From Acidobacteriota bacterium (GTDB lineage Bacteria > Acidobacteriota > Terriglobia > Terriglobales > Acidobacteriaceae), in contig JABCZH010000011.1 in assembly GCA_013289795.1 (NCBI GenBank), positions 84,626-148,625 on the forward strand: a stretch of 64,000 bases of DNA, given 5' to 3'. Positions 1 through 8,784 of the stretch are shown piece by piece. A program made the translations under genes and the position numbers. Under the pieces are notes generated by a model. The model was not told the origin of the DNA, did no database searches, and saw only the letters and a program-made list of their open reading frames with translations. Within the stretch, counting starts at the first letter, position 1. Every line of letters starts with the position of its first letter.

Positions 1-2868
1 AACTTCGATCTCACCGGCCTCGCTCAGCGGACCGAGCAAGTAACTGTTGCGGCCAATGCTCCCATCATCGAACAGACCCGCGACGTTCTCGGCGAAGCCG
101 TCGATCGTAAACTGGTCGACGAACTCCCCCTCAATGGGCGCGACTTCGGCAAACTCGTCGCCCTAGTCCCCGGCGTCACCGTCGAACCCGCAGGTGTTGC
201 CGGCACCGAGTTCGGCTTCGGCCAGTTCAACATCAACGGCAACCGTGACCGCTCCAACAACTACACTCTTGACGGCACTGACAACAACGATCCCTACTTC
301 AACAACTCCGCGCTCAATCAGGTCGGCATCACCGGCGCGCCTGCCACGCTGCTGCCGATTGATGCCATCCAGGAATTCAACCTGCAATCCCAGTTCGCCG
401 CCGAATACGGACGCAACTCCGGCTCAGTGGTCAACATCATCACCCGCTCCGGTGCCAACAAGTTCCACGGTTCAGCGTTTGAATTTCTGCGCAACAGCGC
501 TCTCGATGCTCGCAACTACTTCAACACTGAATCCCGCAAGACCCTGTTCCAGAACAACCAGTTCGGTGGATCGCTCGGCGGCCCCATCGTGAAGGACAAA
601 ACCTTCTTCTTCCTCGCTTACGAAGGACAGCGCGAGAACGTCGGCTCCGACTTCCTGCTTAACGTGCCCACGCAAGCCGAAATTGCTCAGGCGCAGGCCG
701 TCGCAATCGGCACCGGGCAGATCACGAAGATTAATCCCGCGCTGACCAAGATCCTGGATTTCTATCCCCACAGCAGCACCGGCCAAATCGCATCAGTGGT
801 CAACGACAAGAACGATCTCGACAACTTCATCGCCAAGATCGACGAGAACCTCACCAACACCGAACAACTCACCGGACGCTACGCCTTCGGGCAGAGCTAC
901 CAGATCTTTCCCCTGGGCAACAATGGGGGATTTGGCAAAGGCTCGCGTCTGCCGCAGTTCGCCCAGACTTCGCCCACCCGGGTTCAGGTAGTTTCGCTAA
1001 GCCTGCTTTCGACCCTGAGTTCGACTCGCATCAACGAAGTCCGCTTCGGTTACAGCCGCTATCGCACCTCGTTCAGTTCGCTCGACGCTAACTTTGATCC
1101 CACGAGCATCGGACTCGATTTTGGCACTGGCAAGCTGGGACTGCCCGAATTTGATTTCTCCATCCCGCAGCTGGAGAATCTTGGTGCGATCGGTTTCAGC
1201 GTTCCTCGCGGCCGCACCAGCCAGACCTACCAGATCCTCGACAACTACACCTGGCTGCACGGCAAGCACACCTTCAAATTTGGCGGCGAGTTTCATCGCG
1301 CCGATGTGGCTAATTTCAACGACAATCTGGAGCGGGGAATCTTTTCTTTCAGTACAAGCGGCCTTAGTCCGGATCCCGTCGTCGATGTGCTCGCCAATTT
1401 CTACCTCGGTAACGCCTCCGTGTCCGCCGACACCGGCAACACCCATCGCACCAATTACAACAACGGCCTCAGCTTCTTCGCGCAAGACGACTTCCGCGCA
1501 TCTTCAACCCTCACTCTCAACCTCGGCCTGCGCTGGGAATACTTTGGCCCGCTCAGCGAAGCCAATAATCTTCTTTCTAACTTGGCGCCCGATGGAACGC
1601 TCGCCATGGTCGGCACTCACGGCCTCAACGGCGTTTACAATCGCGATTTCAAGAACTTTGCCCCTCGCCTCGGCCTCGCCTGGACTCCGCTCCCCAACAC
1701 CGTGGTGCGCATGGGCTACGGCATTTATTACGACTACGTCCCGCAAGACTTATTCATTGCCAACTTCACCACCTCGGCCGGAGTCGCCACCAATCCCATT
1801 GGCCCCTCGCCCGTCTTCCCGATGGCCTTCCATCAGAACGCGTTCAATGGCACTCTTACTACTCCCGGACCGATTTTGACTGCAACCACCACCGGCCCTT
1901 TCACCATTTTCGCCACCCCCCGCAATTTCCCCACTCCCTACAGCCAGAATTGGAACTTCAACGTCCAGCACAAACTCGCGGAGAACACCTCGCTCGAAAT
2001 CGGCTACGTCGGCAGCAAGGGGACACACCTGGTGCGCCTGTTTGACGCCAATCAGCCCGACGCGAACTTCAGCTTCCCCAATCCCAAGTTCGGCAACATG
2101 GACATGCTCGCCCCCATCAGTTCATCCGTCTTTCACTCCCTCCAGACCACGTTTCGCATTCAGGCCGTGCATGGCTGGTCGGGCTTTGCCACCTACAATT
2201 ATTCGAAGTCGCTGGACGACGCTTCCGATGGCATCGACTTCACCGCCGGGGCCGCTTTTCCGCAGGATTCCACTGACCTTCCCGCCGAGCGTGGCCCTTC
2301 GACCTTCGATACCCGCCACCGTTTCACCGGAGCCGTGAACTACGACGTGCCCGTCTGGCACGTGCTGCCCAGGGCGCTCGGCACCGGCTGGGCTTTGAAC
2401 TGGATTGCCAGCTTCCAGAGCGGCCGCCCCATTCCCATCATCACTTCCAACGACACCACCGGCCGCTCCTACTTCAACCAGCGCCCCAACGTCGTTCCCG
2501 GAGTCAATCCCATCCTGCCCCACTGGAATCCGTTCACCGGATACTTGAACGCGAACGCTTTTGCCCAGCCCGTGCAAGGAACCTTCGGCGATCTCGGCCG
2601 CGATTCGGTTTACGGCCCCGGCTACAAGAATCTCGATTTCTCCATCACCAAGAACACGAAGATCTACGAACGCCTGAACTTGCAACTGCGCGCAGAGTTC
2701 TTCAACATCTTCAACCATCCCAACTTCGCCTTGCCCGCCGGAAGCATCAACCCCGGTCTCGCACCCGCCGGCCTGATCTCGCAGACTCCAGACGTTGCTC
2801 AAGGCAACCCCGGCCTCGGAGGCGGCGGTCCACGCGTTATCCAGTTGGCCGCAAAGTTCACGTTCTAG
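1..2868 (+). CDS. TonB-dependent receptor, Oar-like (5' end outside window)
   Basis: Frame 1 is open from the first base, so the start lies upstream; 955 residues are visible. It is an outer-membrane TonB-dependent transporter of the large Oar-like type common in Acidobacteriota. The plug shows LPLNGRDF (residues 42-49) and then VVNIITRSGANKFHG, the standard signature of these proteins. The long remainder is beta-barrel with alternating aromatic residues, ending in AAKFTF with the terminal Phe typical of BAM-inserted barrels. The N-terminal carboxypeptidase-regulatory-like domain expected in this family would be in the missing part. Substrate unknown; relatives are usually assumed to import oligosaccharides or peptides. 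It converges with the methyltransferase gene about 50 bases downstream. Confidence 0.92.
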   Translation, partial: NFDLTGLAQRTEQVTVAANAPIIEQTRDVLGEAVDRKLVDELPLNGRDFGKLVALVPGVTVEPAGVAGTEFGFGQFNINGNRDRSNNYTLDGTDNNDPYFNNSALNQVGITGAPATLLPIDAIQEFNLQSQFAAEYGRNSGSVVNIITRSGANKFHGSAFEFLRNSALDARNYFNTESRKTLFQNNQFGGSLGGPIVKDKTFFFLAYEGQRENVGSDFLLNVPTQAEIAQAQAVAIGTGQITKINPALTKILDFYPHSSTGQIASVVNDKNDLDNFIAKIDENLTNTEQLTGRYAFGQSYQIFPLGNNGGFGKGSRLPQFAQTSPTRVQVVSLSLLSTLSSTRINEVRFGYSRYRTSFSSLDANFDPTSIGLDFGTGKLGLPEFDFSIPQLENLGAIGFSVPRGRTSQTYQILDNYTWLHGKHTFKFGGEFHRADVANFNDNLERGIFSFSTSGLSPDPVVDVLANFYLGNASVSADTGNTHRTNYNNGLSFFAQDDFRASSTLTLNLGLRWEYFGPLSEANNLLSNLAPDGTLAMVGTHGLNGVYNRDFKNFAPRLGLAWTPLPNTVVRMGYGIYYDYVPQDLFIANFTTSAGVATNPIGPSPVFPMAFHQNAFNGTLTTPGPILTATTTGPFTIFATPRNFPTPYSQNWNFNVQHKLAENTSLEIGYVGSKGTHLVRLFDANQPDANFSFPNPKFGNMDMLAPISSSVFHSLQTTFRIQAVHGWSGFATYNYSKSLDDASDGIDFTAGAAFPQDSTDLPAERGPSTFDTRHRFTGAVNYDVPVWHVLPRALGTGWALNWIASFQSGRPIPIITSNDTTGRSYFNQRPNVVPGVNPILPHWNPFTGYLNANAFAQPVQGTFGDLGRDSVYGPGYKNLDFSITKNTKIYERLNLQLRAEFFNIFNHPNFALPAGSINPGLAPAGLISQTPDVAQGNPGLGGGGPRVIQLAAKFTF

Positions 2869-2918
2869 CAAGTTAGGGATGATGCGGGTTGGCCAAAAGG
2901 GATGGGGGGAGTAGCGCT

Positions 2919-3734
2919 TCAGCGCTGTGCAACATATACGAAGCGGGACAGACGGCCCTCCCGCGCAATTCGGGCAGTGACCTCGAGGAACTCCTGCTGA
3001 TCGTCATAAGTCCGGCCGCCCTCGATCTCATGCAGCGCGCTGCTCCTTGCTGCCCGGGCCGCGTGTCTTGCCTCGGCAACCTTGGCCATGTTCGCGGTTA
3101 CATCTTCACAGACCAGCAAGCGCAATCCGCATTCTGCAATCACGCCCTCATCATAGCCGCGGGGAACAAAGAGATAGAAACTCGTCGAACTGCGCACTGC
3201 GATCTCTGCATTCGTCAGCGCTCCAGTCACAGTGATCGGATCGGTGAACAGCATTTTTCCGCCCGGTTTCAGTACGCGGGTCCACTCCGCGATGACGCGC
3301 GGTCGGTCGGGCAAGTGATTGATCGCGTCAATACAAGTGATGGCGTCAAAGCTGGCGCCGGAAAATGGCAGCCGCTTGGTGGCGTCGGTAGTACGAAAGA
3401 GGGCCCGCTCCGCCAGGCCCCGCTGGGCTGCAAGAGTGTTCGCGGTCTCAACCGCCTGTTCATGAACATCAATGCCGACGACCGAACAGCCAGTGGCAGC
3501 GGCGACGCGCAACGCCGGGCCTCCCGCTCCACATGCAACATCGAGCAGGGTTTTTCCTGGAGAAAGGTTGAGCCACTGCAGAAACCGGTCCTGCTCGTCT
3601 GCCGTCAGCCAGCTATTCTGTCCAATGTCCTCGCCAAAAGATTCACGACGGATCTGTGCGTACAACTCCGCTTCAAAGTTTCCGTAGATGGCGTTGTACT
3701 GCGCCGAGCGAGGAACCGAGTTGGATTTTGTCAT
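2919..3734 (-). CDS. Class I SAM-dependent methyltransferase
   Basis: 271 residues with a Rossmann methyltransferase fold. Motif I is LLDVACGAGGPALRVA (about residues 63-78), the acidic SAM-ribose residue is in GIDVHE (D89), the adenine-contact Asp is in TTDATKRLPF (D117), and a post-core LKPGGKMLF strand lies near 155-163. This is the Methyltransf_11/25 layout seen in small-molecule methyltransferases; the substrate cannot be read from the sequence. The start is 10 bases after the stop of the purine nucleoside phosphorylase gene on the same strand, so the two are probably cotranscribed. No signal peptide; cytoplasmic. Confidence 0.85.
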   Translation of the reverse strand: MTKSNSVPRSAQYNAIYGNFEAELYAQIRRESFGEDIGQNSWLTADEQDRFLQWLNLSPGKTLLDVACGAGGPALRVAAATGCSVVGIDVHEQAVETANTLAAQRGLAERALFRTTDATKRLPFSGASFDAITCIDAINHLPDRPRVIAEWTRVLKPGGKMLFTDPITVTGALTNAEIAVRSSTSFYLFVPRGYDEGVIAECGLRLLVCEDVTANMAKVAEARHAARAARSSALHEIEGGRTYDDQQEFLEVTARIAREGRLSRFVYVAQR

Positions 3735-3744
3735 CGTGCTCTCG

Positions 3745-4596
3745 TCACTTCACGCCATCGGCGTCCACATCCTTCGCCATATCTCCCAGCACCGCCCGCA
3801 ACAACGCCACAAAATCTCCCTTCACCCGCTCCGCGGTATCCAGCACTTCCTGATGATTCAACGGCTGATTCAGAATCCCTGCCGCCATATTGGTTACACA
3901 GGAAATCCCCAGCACTCTGATCCCCATGTGCCGCGCCGCAGTCACTTCCGCAATCGTGGACATCCCCACCAAATCCGCCCCAATGGCCCTCAAATACCGA
4001 ATCTCCGCCGGCGTCTCATAACTCGGCCCCAGCAACCCGGCATACACGCCTTCATGCAGTGTCTTGCCCAACCTCTGCGCAGCCCGCATTGCCATCTCCC
4101 GGTACGGCTTACAGTACGCCTGCGTCATGTCAGGAAAGCGCGGCCCGAAATGCTCGTCATTTCCTCCCACCAGCGGATTCTGCCCCTGCAAGTTAATGTG
4201 ATCAGAAATCACCACCAGCGCGCCCTGCGTATACTTCGTATTGATCCCACCCGCCGCATTGGTGACGATCAACGCCCGAATTCCCATCCGCCCCAAGACC
4301 CGCACCGGAAACGCCACTTGCTCCGCCGAATATCCCTCGTAAAGATGCACCCGCCCCTGCATCGCCGCGACCGGAATGTCTCCACATTTCCCGATCACCA
4401 TCTGCCCCGCATGTCCGATCGCGGTCGATTGCGGGAACGAAGGAACCTGCGAGTAGGGCACTCGCACGGCCTCGCTCATCGCGTCAGCAAACGCACCCAG
4501 GCCCGATCCCAGAACCAGGCCGATCTTCGGCCGCAGCACTGTCTGTTCTAGGAGAAATGTACTGGCGTATTCAACCCGAGTGAAAGTGTCAGTCAT
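3745..4596 (-). CDS. Purine nucleoside phosphorylase (trimeric type)
   Basis: 283 residues. It cleaves purine nucleosides with phosphate to base and ribose 1-phosphate. Visible family motifs: LVLGSGLGAFAD with the phosphate-binding Ser (S31), GRVHLYEGY (82-89), VTNAAGG (111-117), GPSYETPAEIR (190-200) with the purine-binding Glu, GMSTIAEV (211-218), and the Asn of SCVTN (N236). The Glu plus Asn pair is the pattern of 6-oxopurine-specific trimeric enzymes (inosine, guanosine). It sits downstream of a secreted adenosine deaminase gene on the same strand, which fits an inosine salvage route: adenosine deaminated outside, inosine split inside. The intervening 85 bases carry a repeat. Confidence 0.93.
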   Translation of the reverse strand: MTDTFTRVEYASTFLLEQTVLRPKIGLVLGSGLGAFADAMSEAVRVPYSQVPSFPQSTAIGHAGQMVIGKCGDIPVAAMQGRVHLYEGYSAEQVAFPVRVLGRMGIRALIVTNAAGGINTKYTQGALVVISDHINLQGQNPLVGGNDEHFGPRFPDMTQAYCKPYREMAMRAAQRLGKTLHEGVYAGLLGPSYETPAEIRYLRAIGADLVGMSTIAEVTAARHMGIRVLGISCVTNMAAGILNQPLNHQEVLDTAERVKGDFVALLRAVLGDMAKDVDADGVK

Positions 4597-4603
4597 GAAG
4601 CAC

Positions 4604-4716
4604 TTAGCATTTAGCGATTAGCTTTCGGAAATCATGGCCCTGCGAAGATTACCACCGGCCGTAATGGCTAAGCGCCAACTGCTAATTGCTGAGTGCTGAA
4701 TGCTGAGTGCTGATCG
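4604..4716. repeat. GCTGAGTGCTGAATGCT-type short repeat
   Basis: Degenerate head-to-tail copies of a 7-9 base unit (GCATTTAGC, GCTGAGT, GCTGAAT) between purine nucleoside phosphorylase and adenosine deaminase. It runs into the 3' end of the deaminase frame. The same family occurs near 34.1 kb, 36.25 kb and, recoded, inside nrdJ near 21.9 kb. Confidence 0.75.
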
Positions 4717-6235
4717 CTCTTTCAAACCCCTCCAACTCCCACTCCAACCTCCACTGCACCGTAGCCCGCTCACTGCCATCAAGAAACTTCTGACACGCCG
4801 CCGAAGGCTTCCCGCCCAGCGGACCCGCACACGCTCCCACCACCCGAAAACTCTTCGCGTCGCTCCATAAACTCGCACCCGGCAGAAAACTATGCTCAAG
4901 CGAAAGCCGAGCCATGCGCTTCAATTCTTTATACGAGATCCCGTACTCCTCCACCGCCCGCAAATATTCATGCGTCATATCCGACCGCGAAACACCCTCA
5001 TCATCCGTCGCCAGCGCCACCGGCACTCCATATTTCATATACACCGGCAAAGGATGGTCATCGCCCTTCACCCCAAGAATCACGTCATTCGACGTCAAAC
5101 AAATCTCCACCAGCACATTGCGCTCCGCCATCTCCCGCATCAATCCCAACGGATCGCGCTCATTCATCACATCCACGCCGTGCCCAATCCGCTCCGCGTG
5201 TCCCCGCTCCACCGATTCACGCATATGAAAAGTCAGTCCTTCCGGCGGCACCAGGCCCATCGCCAACTCGCCCGCATGCAAGCTGATGTGCACCTTGGGA
5301 TAAATCTCATGCAGATAATCCAGCATCTTCATGTGCAACTCGAAATCGTGCATCGGCACGTACCAGTCTTCCGGCATCACCAGATTCAACCCCACAAATC
5401 GCGGGTCCGTGGAAGCCAGCTCGCATCCCAGCAATATCTGCGCAAACACCTGCTCCCGCGCCAGCCCCCGCAGCACTTGATAGAGATACCGCACCGTGAC
5501 CTCGCATCCCGGCTCAGCTTCTCGTGTGCCGCACTTGAGCTGACCGCGCATCTTGCCCTCGTCCTCGGTGAGTTTTCTGCTGGTTGCAGCTGTAACATCC
5601 TTCAATCCGCCAGCCAGCAACTTGTCCCGCAGCTTCGGCAATTCGTCATCCCATCCGACTTTCGCACCCAGTTGCGCGGCCTGCGCTCCGTCCGCGGTGT
5701 GCATCAACTCCAGAAGCTGTAGATGGTCCGCGGCCGCCTGCGCTGCTGTCTCCGCAATCATCTCGGCGGTGTGGTTGTGTGACGCCAACCCGAACTTGTC
5801 GAAGGTCGCAAAAAAGTGATCGTGCCCCGACTCTTCTCCCTGAATCCAGTTCCGCATCGACCAGCCATCCACCATCGTGTTGTACAGAACGTGATCGCCA
5901 TAAGCGCAACTCACCGCCGGCTTGCTCGTGAACTTGTCGCACGAAGCATCGCAAGGCGGCGCGATCATCACCGCCGTGGTCCGGTCCACGCATAGTCCGT
6001 CATCCGCCGCGAAGTCAATCCAGCTTTCGGCATAGATGCTGCCACTAAGATGGTTATGGAGATCGCCGCCCTTGGGCATCTCCCGCAGGAAGGCCAATGC
6101 CGGCAACGGCTGGCTTCTCACCGACTTCAAATAAGCCGCCGTCCGCTCCTCAGCCGTAGCCTTAGGTTGCGCCCCCGCAACCGCTGGCGAGAGTCCCAAG
6201 GCAAGAATCACAATCCAACCCGCAATCCTTCCCAC
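4682..6235 (-). CDS. Secreted adenosine deaminase (ADGF-like)
   Basis: 517 residues with a signal peptide ending about AGA-Q at residues 20-23. It is an amidohydrolase that deaminates adenosine to inosine. The zinc and catalytic residues are in place: DLHNHLSG (H60, H62), SLHAGEL (H320, E323), RIGHG (H352) and ATDDEGVSRS (D411, D412). A long insertion between the first motif and the barrel, with paired cysteines, and the export signal resemble the extracellular adenosine-deaminase growth-factor subgroup rather than the cytosolic enzyme of about 340 residues. The last 11 residues (AISTQHSALSN) are encoded by the short intergenic repeat, so the original stop has probably been lost. It heads the salvage cluster. 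Confidence 0.9.
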   Translation of the reverse strand: MGRIAGWIVILALGLSPAVAGAQPKATAEERTAAYLKSVRSQPLPALAFLREMPKGGDLHNHLSGSIYAESWIDFAADDGLCVDRTTAVMIAPPCDASCDKFTSKPAVSCAYGDHVLYNTMVDGWSMRNWIQGEESGHDHFFATFDKFGLASHNHTAEMIAETAAQAAADHLQLLELMHTADGAQAAQLGAKVGWDDELPKLRDKLLAGGLKDVTAATSRKLTEDEGKMRGQLKCGTREAEPGCEVTVRYLYQVLRGLAREQVFAQILLGCELASTDPRFVGLNLVMPEDWYVPMHDFELHMKMLDYLHEIYPKVHISLHAGELAMGLVPPEGLTFHMRESVERGHAERIGHGVDVMNERDPLGLMREMAERNVLVEICLTSNDVILGVKGDDHPLPVYMKYGVPVALATDDEGVSRSDMTHEYLRAVEEYGISYKELKRMARLSLEHSFLPGASLWSDAKSFRVVGACAGPLGGKPSAACQKFLDGSERATVQWRLEWELEGFERAISTQHSALSN

Positions 6236-7004
6236 GAATCCCTCCTTAATTCTTAGGAACTCGAAATTGTAACCCCTCCAGCTATGCTTGGTGGGGCCTT
6301 CCCTGAAACCCTTTTCCGAAGCCGTTTCTCCCCGATTTCAACAACTCGCCGCAACCTCCATCCCCACCCTCAATTCGCTTCTCCTCCCAAACAATCCCCG
6401 TCAAGTCCACTTTCGTAGGTATTGCGGCCTCCATCTGCACAACCTTCGCTGCACCCCCCTGTGAACCGCCTGCACTCCGCTGAATTGCAAGCACATGCAG
6501 CCGCGTATTTTCTATTGACTGCATAAATAGAAGGAGTAAAACCAATCTCGTTCTTTGACAACTTCTAAAGTTTTTCCGGTTGGTGCGGCGTCCGGGGCTC
6601 GAGCCCAGTCACTCTCTGCATCGCAAGATGACGGGGAGAAGGCAGGCAAGGGTCTATAGCAAAGTGCTGGTCGAGGAGAACAGGAAGATCTGTCGGAGGC
6701 AAGATAGAGTCCCGAGGCGTTGGGTTGATTTGTCCAGTTGGCGGTAAGCCCGGAGCCCGAGCTAATGATCGCGCATCGCAACCCGCAAGGGATGCCGTGA
6801 GAGCAGGTCAGGCAAGGGTCTAAAGCGAGCTACTGGCTGAGAGGAATGATCCCAACACCACCTCGGGACTCTTAATTTGTTTGCAGTAGCCCGGGGCCGG
6901 TAGCTGGAGGCTTGGAGCTAGGTCTCCCCCAAATGAGAATGGCTCTGACGCCCTGCGCCACGAGTCGCTAGCTTCCGCGCTGCTAGCTACCCGCCACGGG
7001 CTAC
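6236..7004. other. 769-base intergenic stretch, no gene recognised
   Basis: No open frame here has a convincing start, domain or codon pattern. An imperfect duplication is visible: the phrase GGCAAGGGTCTATAGC near 6642 recurs as GGCAAGGGTCTAAAGC near 6812, with related sequence around each. The stretch lies upstream of the deaminase gene and downstream of the Ig-like protein gene, both on the minus strand, so it should contain the deaminase promoter. Confidence 0.5.
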
Positions 7005-7685
7005 CTACGGTTCCCCTACCACCTCCGACCTTTCTTTTGGAACCAGCCGCGCCCGGAAAATCGTCGACGTACCCGACTCTCCCACCGCATCCACATTCAC
7101 CTGGTAGCTTCCAGGCGGCAAATTTTCTCCGAATGGAATCTCCATGGACATGGTGTTCGGCTTCATCGGAAAGCGTTGATACCCAAGCGCAGTCGCACGC
7201 CCATTGTCATCCACTGCCACCGCAATAAATGTCAGATCAAAATCCTTGTCGGTCTGGTTTGAGGCTAATACGCTGCCCTCAACCCGCTTCCCATTAACCG
7301 CCGGATATTTCCCCCACTCTAAAAGCAGCCCCGCCAAAATCGTTAGAGTCAACTTCTTATGCTGCTCGTAGCCAGGACTGCTGCTGTCCCGCACCGTCAC
7401 CGTGAAGTCAAACGTACCGACTTCCGTTGGAACTCCGTGCAGAACTCCATCGGAATGAAAATCAACGCCCGCCGGCAGCTTCCCGTCCGTAATCTCCCAC
7501 GTGTAGGGCGCGCCTCCGCCGTGAGCCAGCAAGTGAACTTCATACCTCTGCCCGGCAAATCCCTTCGGAAGCCCATCGACGCGAATCGTCAGCGGGTCCA
7601 CTGGAGCCCCGCCCTGCTGCGCCGCGCAGATCCCGCCGAGCGCCAGTCCCAGCAAGCCAATCCAAATTGCCTTTCGACCCATCAC
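7005..7685 (-). CDS. Secreted protein with putative Ig (He_PIG) domain
   Basis: 226 residues with a signal peptide (IWIGLLGLALGGICAAQ). Residues about 34-115 carry the bacterial putative-Ig pattern: LPKGFAGQRYEVHLLAHGG, then YTWEITDGKLPAGV, then G(V)LHGVPTEVGTFDFTVTVRDSS. The C-terminal half is a second beta-rich region without a known motif. Likely periplasmic or extracellular and non-catalytic. The start overlaps the stop of the upstream hydrolase gene: the sequence GTGATG holds the TGA stop, with GTG (7685) or ATG (7682) as start, so translation is probably coupled. It may act as a partner of that hydrolase (inference). Confidence 0.75.
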   Translation of the reverse strand: MMGRKAIWIGLLGLALGGICAAQQGGAPVDPLTIRVDGLPKGFAGQRYEVHLLAHGGGAPYTWEITDGKLPAGVDFHSDGVLHGVPTEVGTFDFTVTVRDSSSPGYEQHKKLTLTILAGLLLEWGKYPAVNGKRVEGSVLASNQTDKDFDLTFIAVAVDDNGRATALGYQRFPMKPNTMSMEIPFGENLPPGSYQVNVDAVGESGTSTIFRARLVPKERSEVVGEP

Positions 7686-8665
7686 CTCACCCCGCCCCCC
7701 AGGAACTCATCCACTGCCTTGATGAACATTCCCGTCTGGTCCACAAACGTCATATGCCCCGAATTTGGCAGCACCACCATCTTCGAACCCGCAATCTTCT
7801 CATGCATCGCCTGCGACAACGCCGGCTCGCACTCATCATGCTCACCCACCACCATCAGCGTCGGCACTTTAATCGCCGCCAACCGGTCCGTGTACTCCAC
7901 CGACTTCAAATTTCCATCAATAATGAACTCCCCATGCTCGCCCCACATCTCGCGATACAGGTCCCATGCCTCTCCCAGCGCCGTCGGATCATAATTCGGG
8001 TCCGGCCGGTTGTGATACACATACGGAAAATATCCCTCGCCCCACGCCGCAATCATGTATTCGTTGCTGTAGCGGTTCTTCTCGTAATCCTTGCCGCGAA
8101 AAAGCCCCTGGGCTTCCAGGCGGTCAATCCGCTCCCGCAGCTCCGGCGCCATGTTCTGTTTCATGCGCACGAAAACCTGGTTCATCGCCGCCGAACTAGA
8201 CCATGTGCTAGCCAGTATTAAGTGACTCAAATTGTGCTGATACTTCAGCGCATAAGCCTGTGCCAAAGCTCCGCCATAAGAATGACCGAGCAAGTCGATC
8301 TTCCCCAATCCCAGCCCCTGGCGCACTCCTTCCACGTCCTCCACCATGTTTTCGATGGTGTAAGCCGCCCGGTCCTCCAGCTTTTGCGATTTCCCCGAGC
8401 CCCGCTCATCAATAAAGATGATCTTGTGATGCCGCGCCAGCGGCAGCAAATAAGGCAGGAAATAATCGTGCGTCGATCCCGGTCCGCCATGCAGAATTAA
8501 CAGGGGCTCCCCGCGACCCATCATCGTGTAATAAATCATTATCCCGTTCGCATCCACGAAGCCGTCCTGCACGGGATAAACCTGATCAGTTTGAGCAGCC
8601 GAGAAAAGAGCCACCGAACAACCCGCAGCCAGAACCAGTAAACGTATGACGATTGAAGTTTTCAT
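7682..8665 (-). CDS. Exported alpha/beta hydrolase, proline iminopeptidase-like (S33)
   Basis: 327 residues with an N-terminal signal peptide (about 1-25). It has the proline iminopeptidase signature set: HGGPG oxyanion loop (59-63), DERGSGKS (87-93), the nucleophile elbow GHSYGG (S129), the acid in GEHDE (D277) and the catalytic His in NSGHMTF (H304). Enzymes of this group remove N-terminal proline or hydrolyse related amides and esters. Export implies a role in peptide breakdown in the periplasm. The gene is translationally coupled to the Ig-like protein gene. Substrate assignment is by family only. Confidence 0.85.
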   Translation of the reverse strand: MKTSIVIRLLVLAAGCSVALFSAAQTDQVYPVQDGFVDANGIMIYYTMMGRGEPLLILHGGPGSTHDYFLPYLLPLARHHKIIFIDERGSGKSQKLEDRAAYTIENMVEDVEGVRQGLGLGKIDLLGHSYGGALAQAYALKYQHNLSHLILASTWSSSAAMNQVFVRMKQNMAPELRERIDRLEAQGLFRGKDYEKNRYSNEYMIAAWGEGYFPYVYHNRPDPNYDPTALGEAWDLYREMWGEHGEFIIDGNLKSVEYTDRLAAIKVPTLMVVGEHDECEPALSQAMHEKIAGSKMVVLPNSGHMTFVDQTGMFIKAVDEFLGGGVR

Positions 8666-8701
8666 GATCTCGCCATCCTAGCCTGTTGGCCAGCGGCGAG
8701 C

Positions 8702-8773
8702 AATCGGCAGAAACCAAGAACCAGAAACTGAGAACAGAGAACTGAGAACTGCACCTAGAAACTAGAAACTGTT
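8702..8773. repeat. AGAACTGAGAACTG-type short tandem repeat
   Basis: Several degenerate copies of a 7-10 base unit (AGAACTG, AGAAACT) fill the gap between the hydrolase and NlpC/P60 genes. A related ATCAGTTGTCGGTTCTC run occurs near 49.47 kb. It is probably a member of the same class of intergenic simple repeats as the GCTGAGT family. Confidence 0.65.
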
Positions 8774-8784
8774 TCCCCTACCCG

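Noticed and set aside
3688..4551. 287-codon + strand frame opposite purine nucleoside phosphorylase
   Set aside because: Arg/His/Pro-rich shadow of the real gene; no domain, start signal or membrane pattern.
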